The notes under the pieces are model-generated. The model made no database searches. It was not told the DNA's origin and saw nothing but the letters and a program-made list of their open reading frames with translations. The translations under genes were made by a program, and so were the position numbers. From Candidatus Woesearchaeota archaeon (GTDB taxonomy: Archaea; Nanobdellota; Nanobdellia; Woesearchaeales; UBA583), in the NCBI GenBank assembly GCA_007117405.1, contig SKGP01000034.1, positions 1 to 6,427 of the forward strand: a stretch of DNA of 6,427 nt. The letters run 5' to 3'. Below, piece after piece: positions 1 through 6,349 of this stretch. Position 1 is the stretch's first letter. The number at the start of each line of letters is the position of its first letter.

Positions 1-1019
1 ATAATTGTATTAATTCCTATTTGTTGTGTTCTAATAAAGTTCCAGTATAAATTTTTTATTTCATCTTCTGATAGAGTTCTATTATAAATAAGAATTTCTG
101 AAATTATAATTCTACTATATCCAGTCAAATGAGGGGCTAATGGTGAAAGTCTAGCACCAATTCTTACTGGGCTTAGTACAGAATTAACTGGAAAACCTTC
201 ATCTTTAGTTCCATCTAATTTGCCATTTACATACATATTTCCAATATAATTCGAATCAAATGTTACCAATTGAAAATTAAAGTGGTTTTGTTTTATAGAA
301 TATGGAGAAGCTTGTAATGGACCATCATAAGGATTACTATCATGAAACTCCATAGCAGAACTAAAAGGATATGAAGGGTGGCTTCCTCTTTTATATAACA
401 TCCAAGATCTAGTTCCTCCTGAAACTTCATCCTTATTTACAGAAGTACAACTACTATCAAAACAATTAGAAATTGCCATTACCGTAAAATCTGAAGTTAA
501 ATCTAAAATACTGCTATGTGGAACTTCAACATAATCATCTATACCATTGAAATAAAAACCTGTTATTCCTGAATTCAATTGAACTAATTGAGGAGGAGTG
601 TTTCCATCCTCATTTGTATGATTTGAATCCATTAGAATACCATGATTATCTAAACCACTTCTATCAGGAGTGTAATTGTGTGTTGAATTATATGGCAAAA
701 TCTCATCAAAAGTCCACCAACCAACAAGTCCTTCATCGCTCACATTCGCATCTCCTGAAAAACTACACATCTCATTTCCTAAACTATCTATAACTTTTAA
801 GGAAATCAATTGTGTATCGCTATTGCTTTTAAGATACAAAATATCATTAATCAAACCCTCAACTGACAAAGAATCGAATTTAGATTCTTTCTCAATATTT
901 ACCAACATCCCAGTTTGAAATCCAGTAAAAAATACCTGAAAGCCACTAGCGCCGACTACAGCAACTACAATCAAAACAGCAGTTGCAACAACTGGAGATA
1001 TGGCTTTTGAATTATTCAT
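1..1019 (-). CDS. Surface protein with type IV pilin-like leader and LamG domain (3' end outside window)
   Basis: One uninterrupted frame of 339 codons runs from the ATG at 1019 to the window edge; the stop is not in view. Residues 1-6 (MNNSKA) followed by ISPVV and a hydrophobic helix to about residue 31 form a class III signal peptide typical of archaeal pilins and archaellins. Such leaders are cut by a prepilin peptidase (PibD/FlaK type), here probably between Ala6 and Ile7. From about residue 97 (GLVGWWTFDE) to 325 the protein fits a LamG/concanavalin A-like domain: DRSGLDNHGIL at 119-129, FNGIDDYVEVP at 157-167, VRIGAR at 285-290, and the family-typical end LSEDEIKNLY at 316-325. Five N-glycosylation sequons (N92, N111, N115, N133, N313) suit an exposed protein. 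Likely role: a cell-surface or pilus-associated adhesin or glycan-binding subunit, which is inference. Prepilin peptidase processing would separate it from the signal peptidase encoded nearby. The start is supported by the leader and the promoter just upstream. Confidence 0.85.
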   Translation of the reverse strand, partial: MNNSKAISPVVATAVLIVVAVVGASGFQVFFTGFQTGMLVNIEKESKFDSLSVEGLINDILYLKSNSDTQLISLKVIDSLGNEMCSFSGDANVSDEGLVGWWTFDEILPYNSTHNYTPDRSGLDNHGILMDSNHTNEDGNTPPQLVQLNSGITGFYFNGIDDYVEVPHSSILDLTSDFTVMAISNCFDSSCTSVNKDEVSGGTRSWMLYKRGSHPSYPFSSAMEFHDSNPYDGPLQASPYSIKQNHFNFQLVTFDSNYIGNMYVNGKLDGTKDEGFPVNSVLSPVRIGARLSPLAPHLTGYSRIIISEILIYNRTLSEDEIKNLYWNFIRTQQIGINTI

Positions 1020-1038
1020 ATTTATAAATGAATTTGAG

Positions 1039-1055
1039 TATTTAAAAACTTTTCG
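1039..1055 (-). promoter_or_regulatory. BRE/TATA promoter of the pilin-LamG gene, predicted leaderless
   Basis: Reading the minus strand, CGAAAA (1055-1050) is followed by TTTTTAAATA (1048-1039), a good archaeal BRE plus TATA pair. The TATA centre lies about 24 nt from the ATG at 1019, and archaeal transcription usually starts about 25 nt downstream of it, so the RNA should begin at or next to the start codon. No Shine-Dalgarno sequence precedes the ATG. The element sits in the 52-nt gap after the helicase stop. A second TATA-like TTTATAAAT (1028-1020) abuts the ATG and would start transcription inside the gene, so it is less likely to be the functional box. Confidence 0.7.
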
Positions 1056-1071
1056 GGGGTAATTATTGAAA

Positions 1072-2979
1072 CTATTTGTTGAAGAAGTTTGCAATGTCAA
1101 TTCCAAGATTTTTTGTTCTCTCAATTTTCCAGTGTTTCGGAAAGCACTGGGCATATAAAGGCCATAAAAACCTATTATCCATTAAAATAACAACACCTCT
1201 GTCAGTTTCAGTTCTAATACATCTTCCAGCAGCCTGAACTATCTTGCTAATCGCGGGATAGATATATCCATAAAACTGGCCTTTATGAAATTTCTTATCG
1301 AAATGTTTTATAACAGCTTCAGTGAAAAGATCTGGGACCCCAAGTGGCAAACCAACTATAATTACCATCTCTAAAGCATCATCTGGAAGGTCAAGTCCCT
1401 CAGAAAAAGACCCAGAAGTTATCCCAAACAACACCTTAGACTTAGTATCAAAGCCACCATTGTTTCTAAAATCAGCAACAATATCTTCTTTTTTTTCTTT
1501 TGTCATATATTTCTGCTCCCTAAGAATCTTTCTATTGAGAGTATGAATTGACATATTTGAAAGTATTCTCTCCATGAAATCATAACTAGGGAAAAAAACC
1601 AAGGCATTCTTATCTTGAGCGGATAAAAGTGAACTTTCAATATTTTTTGCAATTTTTCTGTACATATCAATACTTCTTGCAGAGTATTTTGTAGTTACAT
1701 CCTCAACAACCATAGTCAATTGATTTTCTTTCAAAAAAGGACTCTCAAGCTCCATTAAATAAGTGTTTTCAACTCCAAGTATATCTTTATACATACCAAT
1801 TGGAGACAGAGTACCCGACATCATAATAGTTGAATAAGTCTTATTTACAACTTCAGAGCATATATCAGATGGGTCAATACATTTTATTTTTATAGAAAGT
1901 ATTGTCTTATCTTCCCTTACATCTTTCTCTAGAGTTCTAAGAAAACTTTCCTCATCCAAATCAAGCCAACTCTCAATAAAAGAAGCAACTCTACCAACAT
2001 ATGAAATTACTCTTTCTTCTTTAACTAATGCCTCAATTTGGGCTAACTCCTCAAGAATAATTGAAAAAGTAGTATCTCCTGAAAATTTTGAAATGTAAGC
2101 ATCACTAAAATCTTTTTTTGATAAAAGATAATTCTTTTTTTCTCCTAAAAGTTTATCAAAATAAATATCTTCCATTGCCCCTTGAAGATTTTGAATGTAA
2201 GAATCATATTTTGAGCTTTTTATAAAATCTGAAAGTTCCTTTAATGCATTTTTTATAAGTTCTGTTGACAGCGAAAATGAGTATGCATTTCTAACTCTGT
2301 CAGGTAAGTTATGTGCCTCATCAACAACAAGTATACACTCTTCAAGCTGCCTCCCAACTTTACCTAAAAAATTTTCACGAATACCACCTGAAAACATATA
2401 GTTAAAATCACATATCAAAACATCTGCATGATGTGCTTTAACCCCTGCTAACTCATATGGACAAAAATTATTTGAACCTGAAAGATTTACAAAACCCTCA
2501 ACAGACATAAAAGATTTTGAAGATTCATCTAGGATAATCTTTATTTGCTCAAAATTGTCATCATTTTTTGCATTTTTGAAAAATTTGCACTTTCCAGTCT
2601 CCCTTACCTTTTTACAAAAATCATTGAAATCAGAAGCAGGATACAAATCTCTTTCAGGATGTACACACATAGACCTTTTACCAATAAATGCGACATAATT
2701 TATAGGCTCTTTTGAAACTCTATTAATATCCATTATTGTCTTTATTGCCTGATTTGCTTGAGTTTGTCTTGAAGTCAAATATATTACTGACAAATTATTT
2801 TTTTTAGCATAATGTATTGCTGGAGCAAGGCCAGAAATAGTTTTTCCAAGTCCAGTTGGTGCAGAAACCATAATATTTTTTTTTTCAGAAATAGACTGCG
2901 ATACCTTTTTTATAAATTCTCCTTGGCCTTCCCTTACTGTAGGATAGGGAAAATTTATTTCTCTGAAAAAATCATCCAT
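1072..2979 (-). CDS. XPD/Rad3-family (DinG-like) superfamily 2 DNA helicase with Fe-S cysteines
   Basis: A 635-residue ATP-dependent helicase, expected to be a 5'-3' DNA helicase as in its family. Visible motifs in order: N-terminal RxGQ-like element (REGQGEF, 16-22), Walker A SAPTGLGKT (39-47, Lys46), motif Ia region YLTSRQTQ (67-74), four cysteines placed as Fe-S ligands (Cys105, 122, 131, 173), the XPD-type HHADVLICDFNYM (183-195), Walker B DEAH (220-223), MMSGTLSP (386-393), SEGLDLP (526-532), and motif VI QAAGRCIRTETDRG (582-595). Residues about 240-380 between DEAH and MMSGTL correspond to the Arch domain. Length fits a complete archaeal XPD-type protein. The cysteine spacing (16, 8 and 41 intervening residues) differs from the 13-2-31 of Sulfolobus acidocaldarius XPD, but spacing varies across the family. 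The family works in DNA repair and replication-associated unwinding; the exact role here cannot be read from the neighbours. It has its own promoter and no Shine-Dalgarno sequence. The family assignment is firm; orthology to XPD versus another Rad3/DinG branch is less so. Confidence 0.93.
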   Translation of the reverse strand: MDDFFREINFPYPTVREGQGEFIKKVSQSISEKKNIMVSAPTGLGKTISGLAPAIHYAKKNNLSVIYLTSRQTQANQAIKTIMDINRVSKEPINYVAFIGKRSMCVHPERDLYPASDFNDFCKKVRETGKCKFFKNAKNDDNFEQIKIILDESSKSFMSVEGFVNLSGSNNFCPYELAGVKAHHADVLICDFNYMFSGGIRENFLGKVGRQLEECILVVDEAHNLPDRVRNAYSFSLSTELIKNALKELSDFIKSSKYDSYIQNLQGAMEDIYFDKLLGEKKNYLLSKKDFSDAYISKFSGDTTFSIILEELAQIEALVKEERVISYVGRVASFIESWLDLDEESFLRTLEKDVREDKTILSIKIKCIDPSDICSEVVNKTYSTIMMSGTLSPIGMYKDILGVENTYLMELESPFLKENQLTMVVEDVTTKYSARSIDMYRKIAKNIESSLLSAQDKNALVFFPSYDFMERILSNMSIHTLNRKILREQKYMTKEKKEDIVADFRNNGGFDTKSKVLFGITSGSFSEGLDLPDDALEMVIIVGLPLGVPDLFTEAVIKHFDKKFHKGQFYGYIYPAISKIVQAAGRCIRTETDRGVVILMDNRFLWPLYAQCFPKHWKIERTKNLGIDIANFFNK

Positions 2980-3000
2980 ATTTATAGAATAAAACTGCTG

Positions 3001-3015
3001 TTTATATGTGTTTTG
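3001..3015 (-). promoter_or_regulatory. BRE/TATA promoter of the helicase gene, predicted leaderless
   Basis: On the minus strand CAAAAC (3015-3010) is followed by ATATAAA (3007-3001). The BRE begins 36 nt before the ATG at 2979, the same distance as for the pilin-LamG gene, so transcription should start at or beside the ATG. The 59-nt gap after the aIF2-gamma stop contains no Shine-Dalgarno sequence. The bases just before the ATG, TATAAAT, match those before the pilin-LamG ATG. Confidence 0.65.
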
Positions 3016-3038
3016 TAAATGAGATTTTTTAATTTAGA

Positions 3039-4277
3039 TTATGAATTAAGTCTAACTTCCCCGTAACCTATAATTCTCCACTTATTAGACTCAAATCTTC
3101 TAAAAATAACTATTCTATCTCCTTCAAAAGCCATAACTGGTCTTTTAAGCTTAACTGTTGCCCTTTTAGGATTTGCTTTAATAGCAACCCCAACAGTTGT
3201 AAGTGAATTTACAATCATCATCAAAGGCTCAGTTTGGATTATTGGTTTAACATCATAATCCTGAGAACTTGTTACAACTTTATCAAAAAGATTTATATCA
3301 AAAGTTATTTCAGTCAAAGGTTCAGGTAGAGACCCTTTAAGCCCAGCAATTTGCCCAACAAGAGAATCAGTTTTTGTAACAATAGAGTCAAGACCAGTCA
3401 AAATAGCAACACTCCCTCCAGGAACTGCCTTTTCAAGTTTATCCCTGTCAGACATAAGACCTTCAACTTTTGCATAAATAGGCAGGTATACTGTTTTTCC
3501 TTCCCTAGTTAAAGTAAGCCCTGGTCTAATCTCTATTTCATCTCCAACCGACAAGGTACCTTCTTTTAATGTCCCACCAAGAACACCCCCTTTTAACTTA
3601 TCATAACTATCCCCAGGCTTATTAACATCAAAAGACCTAACAATGTATAAATGTGGTTCTTTATTCAAATCTCTCTTTGGTTCAGAGAAATTCTCTGCAA
3701 TAGCTCTAAGCAATTCTGAAAGATTTGCACCATGCTGAGCAGAAACAGGAATAATTGGCGAATTTTCTGCAACAGTCCCTTTCAAAAATGATTTTATCTC
3801 TTTAAAATTTTCAATTGCCTCTTCTCTTGTTACAAGATCAATTTTATTTTGAACAATAATTATGTTCTTCATTCCTGAAAGTTCCAAAGTTTTCAAATGC
3901 TCAATAGTTTGTGGTTGTGGACATTTCTCATTTGCTGCAATCAGCAATAAGGCACAATCCATAACTGCAGCCCCAGAAATCATTGTTGCCATAAAACTCT
4001 CGTGGCCTGGAGCATCAACAATTGAATACTTTCTAATAGGCTTAGAACCATCTTCAGATTTTGTATAAAAAACATCTTTTTTATCATCATAGAATATAGT
4101 AAAATTAGTATAACCAAGTTTTATAGTAATTCCTCTCTTTTTTTCTTCAGAATGAGTATCTGTCCACTTTCCAGACAATAATTTTGTCAGTGTTGTTTTT
4201 CCATGGTCAACATGTCCCACAAGTCCCAAATTTACTGTTGGTTGAATTGGAAGATTTTCAGGTATTTCTATTTTCAT
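3039..4277 (-). CDS. eif2g: Translation initiation factor 2 subunit gamma (aIF2-gamma), zinc-knuckle cysteines absent
   Basis: A 412-residue GTPase, the core subunit of the aIF2 heterotrimer that carries Met-initiator tRNA to the small ribosomal subunit. G1 is GHVDHGKTT (21-29), G2 RGITIKLGY (48-56), G3 DAPGH (88-92), G4 NKID (144-147) and G5 SAQH (179-182). Subunit-specific signatures include AANEKCPQPQTIEHL (114-128), VRSFDVNKPG (213-222), LKGGVLGG (228-235), and the C-terminal beta-barrel ending RIIGYGEVRL (401-410). Full length for the family. The oddity is residues 58-83, between the LGY strand and DAPGH. Most archaeal and eukaryotic IF2-gamma proteins carry a four-cysteine zinc knuckle there. 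Here the segment keeps comparable length but is rich in Asp and Lys and has no cysteine. The only cysteines in the protein, Cys108 and Cys119, lie elsewhere. The gene lies 45 nt after the CCA-enzyme gene and has its own promoter; no Shine-Dalgarno sequence is present. Confidence 0.96.
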   Translation of the reverse strand: MKIEIPENLPIQPTVNLGLVGHVDHGKTTLTKLLSGKWTDTHSEEKKRGITIKLGYTNFTIFYDDKKDVFYTKSEDGSKPIRKYSIVDAPGHESFMATMISGAAVMDCALLLIAANEKCPQPQTIEHLKTLELSGMKNIIIVQNKIDLVTREEAIENFKEIKSFLKGTVAENSPIIPVSAQHGANLSELLRAIAENFSEPKRDLNKEPHLYIVRSFDVNKPGDSYDKLKGGVLGGTLKEGTLSVGDEIEIRPGLTLTREGKTVYLPIYAKVEGLMSDRDKLEKAVPGGSVAILTGLDSIVTKTDSLVGQIAGLKGSLPEPLTEITFDINLFDKVVTSSQDYDVKPIIQTEPLMMIVNSLTTVGVAIKANPKRATVKLKRPVMAFEGDRIVIFRRFESNKWRIIGYGEVRLNS

Positions 4278-4299
4278 ACTAAAAACTAATTATAACTTC

Positions 4300-4314
4300 T
4301 ATATAAAAGTTTTG
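4300..4314 (-). promoter_or_regulatory. BRE/TATA promoter of the aIF2-gamma gene, predicted leaderless
   Basis: On the minus strand CAAAAC (4314-4309) runs directly into TTTTATATA (4308-4300), a strong BRE/TATA pair. The BRE begins 37 nt before the ATG at 4277, so the predicted transcription start coincides with the start codon. The bases between (mostly A and T, ending TTTTTAGT) hold no Shine-Dalgarno match. The whole element fits in the 45-nt gap after the CCA-enzyme stop. Confidence 0.7.
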
Positions 4315-4322
4315 TGAGAAAA

Positions 4323-5642
4323 CTATTTTATAATTCTGACAGATTTGACAAAGGATATATCTTTATTTAACATTCTCTGAAAATCTTCAACAGATATATT
4401 GGAAATATTTGATATCTTTTCAACAACTCTCTTTTCATAAACACAAACTCTGCTCTCCTCAATAAAATACCTATCTCTACCTTTTAAAAAAGCAATAACT
4501 GCTTCTTTCATATAAGCTTTAGGTCCAACTATTTTCTTTATCAAAGGCAATGATTTTTTCTCAAACAAAAATATAAAAAGACATACGCCCTTTGATATAT
4601 CAATAAAAAAGTCTTCCCTAAAAATCTCAAAATCATAAGATTCATAAAAATCCATAGTCTTATGAAAAAGTTTAAGCATTTTTGAACCTACAATATCCTC
4701 ACTCTCATTTTTAACTGCAATTTTAAATCTATAAATTAAAAAATTTAAGTTGTTCTCCTTTGAAAACTGTTTGACATCAGATATTATCTCCTCTGCATTT
4801 GGTTTTAAAACTATAAAATCTTTTTCCTCAAATCTTTCAAAATTGTTTGCAATCAACAAAAACTCACAATATTTTTCATTATTAAGAGCCCTTGATGCAT
4901 TCCTATTTTTTATAATTGGGTCTATTAAAACTAAATTTGAAACCTTATCATCTCCTATTGATTTAAAGGCTTCATCTGAATCATTGTAAAAAGAACATAT
5001 ATCTATAAAAGTTCTCTCCTCCCAAGTCTTAGCACTTTTAATTAAGTTTTCGAGTGTGCCAAAATAAGCAATTAACAAATCTATGCTATGGCCAGAAAAA
5101 CCATTAATATAACTCTCAGCACCATACAATCCCTTAGCCTTAAAAAATTGCTTTGCAAGCCTTATCTGGTTTGGAAGAACTGGATTTTCAATTACTTTTG
5201 ACTTTATAAATTCAACATGAAGAGGAGAAACATCAGTTGAATTTAGCATATCATCTAAATTTTTTATCTTCCTATTTGGTATTACTTCAAATAAAATTTT
5301 CTTTCCTCGTGGCCCAAAAGAAACCGTAAAATAATCCCTTGAACCTTTTTGAATCTTATATTTCAAATTAGCTTTAGAAAGTATAGCTTCCAAATATTTA
5401 CTAAGCTTGTCGTCATCATATGACAAATCAAATCTACAAAATATGTCAACATCAAAATTATCTTTAAGATAAGTATTTTTCCCAAAACTACCACCAATAA
5501 AAAAATCACACTTCAAATCAAGCTTGTTTGAAGCCCTTTTAAGTTTTCTTTTAAACTTCAATACAATTCTTTCATAATCTTCATGTTCTTGTTTTGATGG
5601 TGCAATTCTTTCAATTACTCTTCTCTCAATCAAACCAACCAT
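4323..5642 (-). CDS. cca: Archaeal class I CCA-adding enzyme (tRNA nucleotidyltransferase)
   Basis: A 439-residue enzyme, close to the 437 of the Archaeoglobus fulgidus protein, that builds or repairs the 3'-terminal CCA of tRNA from CTP and ATP without a template. The polymerase-beta-like head shows GGSFGKNTYLKDNFDVDIF (50-68), with metal ligands Asp64 and Asp66, and the third carboxylate strand ILFEVIP (116-122). Family-wide matches follow: STDVSPLHVEFI (135-146), RLAKQFFKAKGLYGAE (161-176), GFSGHSIDLLIAYFG (181-195), TFIDI (211-215), and LIDPIIKNRNASRAL (239-253). The tail region GPKAYMKEAVIAFLKGRDRY (373-392) matches the tRNA-tail domain of the archaeal enzyme. The third catalytic residue, aspartate in the A. 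fulgidus enzyme (Asp110), is glutamate here (Glu119). The start lies 5 nt after the signal peptidase stop. It is supported by an AGGT site 7 nt upstream and the match of the N-terminal region. It may be cotranscribed with signal peptidase and also have its own promoter. Confidence 0.94.
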   Translation of the reverse strand: MVGLIERRVIERIAPSKQEHEDYERIVLKFKRKLKRASNKLDLKCDFFIGGSFGKNTYLKDNFDVDIFCRFDLSYDDDKLSKYLEAILSKANLKYKIQKGSRDYFTVSFGPRGKKILFEVIPNRKIKNLDDMLNSTDVSPLHVEFIKSKVIENPVLPNQIRLAKQFFKAKGLYGAESYINGFSGHSIDLLIAYFGTLENLIKSAKTWEERTFIDICSFYNDSDEAFKSIGDDKVSNLVLIDPIIKNRNASRALNNEKYCEFLLIANNFERFEEKDFIVLKPNAEEIISDVKQFSKENNLNFLIYRFKIAVKNESEDIVGSKMLKLFHKTMDFYESYDFEIFREDFFIDISKGVCLFIFLFEKKSLPLIKKIVGPKAYMKEAVIAFLKGRDRYFIEESRVCVYEKRVVEKISNISNISVEDFQRMLNKDISFVKSVRIIK

Positions 5643-5647
5643 TTTTA

Positions 5648-6334
5648 CTACCTAAATACCCCCAAAAAAAACACTATTATATTATTTAAAAAGATTTTCG
5701 CATATCCTATATATGGAATTCTAACTACTGCAACACCAATTACTTTATCTTCAGGAATTCTTTTTTCAAAATTATCAAAAGATTGAGAATTATGGTCGCC
5801 TTTTGTCTGAAAATACCATATTCCATCATCTTGCCACCTATCGACTACTCTATGAATTACAGGGCCATGGGACTCAAACCAAACTCTGTTCTCCGGTTCA
5901 AAAACAAGTACATCTCCAACATTAATTCTCTCAGGGGCTCTACCAAATAAAATCATAACATCACCAGTGTTGAGCCCCCTTGAATACTTAAAATCCTGAA
6001 ACTGTTCCTTTGTAATATTAAAATTTTCAATATAATAATCTGAGCAAAAACTCCACCACTCATCAAAACTAAGTCTCTTATTCTGTATCTCAGGGATATA
6101 TTTGTCACAAACTCTATGGTCAGTTATCTTATGTTCCATGCTTCCAGAAACAATTGCTACAATAGGATAATCATTATTTAATACAAATCCAAGAGCAGGA
6201 AAAAACATAAATTTTATTATCAAAAAGGCAACTAAAAAACTAAGCACATAAGACCCAAAAGAGTCTCCATACCAAAGATACTTCCAGAAACTTTTCAAAT
6301 AATCTAAGTAATTCTTCTCTTTTTTCTTTTTCAT
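5648..6334 (-). CDS. Signal peptidase I, archaeal/ER (Sec11) type with Ser-His active site
   Basis: A 228-residue membrane protease that removes signal peptides from Sec-exported proteins at the outer face of the membrane. It has a Lys-rich cytoplasmic start (MKKKKEK), a membrane segment at about 29-51, box B VSGSMEH (62-68) with nucleophile Ser65, box D IHRVV (160-164) with His161 in place of the bacterial lysine, box E KGDHN (178-182), and GVAVVRIPYIGY (200-211). A second hydrophobic segment (about 212-227) ends the protein. Asp180 and Asp187 are candidates for the acidic residue needed by archaeal enzymes. Between boxes B and D, residues 69-123 form an aromatic- and acid-rich insertion (DEWWSFCSDYY, then NITKEQFQDF) before LNTGDVMILFG. 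I recall similar insertions in other archaeal signal peptidases, so this may be lineage-typical. The gene follows the upstream gene by 15 nt and precedes the CCA-enzyme gene by 5 nt, so it probably belongs to an operon. Confidence 0.92.
   Translation of the reverse strand: MKKKKEKNYLDYLKSFWKYLWYGDSFGSYVLSFLVAFLIIKFMFFPALGFVLNNDYPIVAIVSGSMEHKITDHRVCDKYIPEIQNKRLSFDEWWSFCSDYYIENFNITKEQFQDFKYSRGLNTGDVMILFGRAPERINVGDVLVFEPENRVWFESHGPVIHRVVDRWQDDGIWYFQTKGDHNSQSFDNFEKRIPEDKVIGVAVVRIPYIGYAKIFLNNIIVFFLGVFR
5650..5653 (-). promoter_or_regulatory. Weak Shine-Dalgarno site (AGGT) for the CCA-enzyme gene
   Basis: AGGT lies 7 nt before the ATG at 5642 and overlaps the TAG stop of the signal peptidase gene. 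It matches only four bases of the archaeal GGAGGTGA consensus, so it is a modest signal. It is consistent with this gene having a leader or being read from a longer mRNA, unlike the three downstream genes. Confidence 0.4.
5683..5700 (-). promoter_or_regulatory. Possible intragenic BRE/TATA promoter for the CCA-enzyme gene
   Basis: On the minus strand CGAAAA (5700-5695) is followed by TTTTTAAATA (5692-5683), within the last 18 codons of the signal peptidase gene. The sequence closely resembles the pilin-LamG promoter. It predicts a start near 5660 and a leader of about 18 nt. A second TATA-like TATAATA (5681-5675) would place the start near 5652. Coding sequence in an AT-rich genome produces such matches by chance, so this call is less certain than the three intergenic promoters. 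Confidence 0.45.
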
Positions 6335-6345
6335 TATGAATTAAA

Positions 6346-6349
6346 CTCC
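6346..6349 (-). promoter_or_regulatory. Shine-Dalgarno site (GGAG) for signal peptidase
   Basis: GGAG lies 11 nt before the ATG at 6334, immediately after the TAG stop of the upstream frame. The spacing is slightly long but workable. No clear TATA box lies at the distance seen for the three leaderless genes. Translation from a multi-gene transcript is therefore the simplest reading. Confidence 0.45.

Noticed and set aside
676..918. 80-codon open frame on the plus strand opposite the pilin-LamG gene
   Set aside because: It lies wholly antisense to a frame with a clear leader and LamG domain, and its peptide shows no domain or motif. The short plus-strand frames at 1322-1546, 2812-3018, 3862-4068 and 4750-4989 are antisense shadows of well-identified genes in the same way.
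1020..1028. TTTATAAAT directly before the pilin-LamG ATG as the main TATA box
   Set aside because: It would start transcription about 20 nt inside the coding region, removing the leader peptide start. The upstream BRE/TATA at 1055-1039 is correctly spaced.
5657..5671. T8G5 run at the end of the signal peptidase gene as a programmed frameshift site joining it to the CCA enzyme
   Set aside because: Neither shifted frame leads into the CCA-enzyme frame: one meets TAG within a few codons, the other ends at TGA shortly after the CCA-enzyme ATG. The normal frame gives a proper C-terminus.
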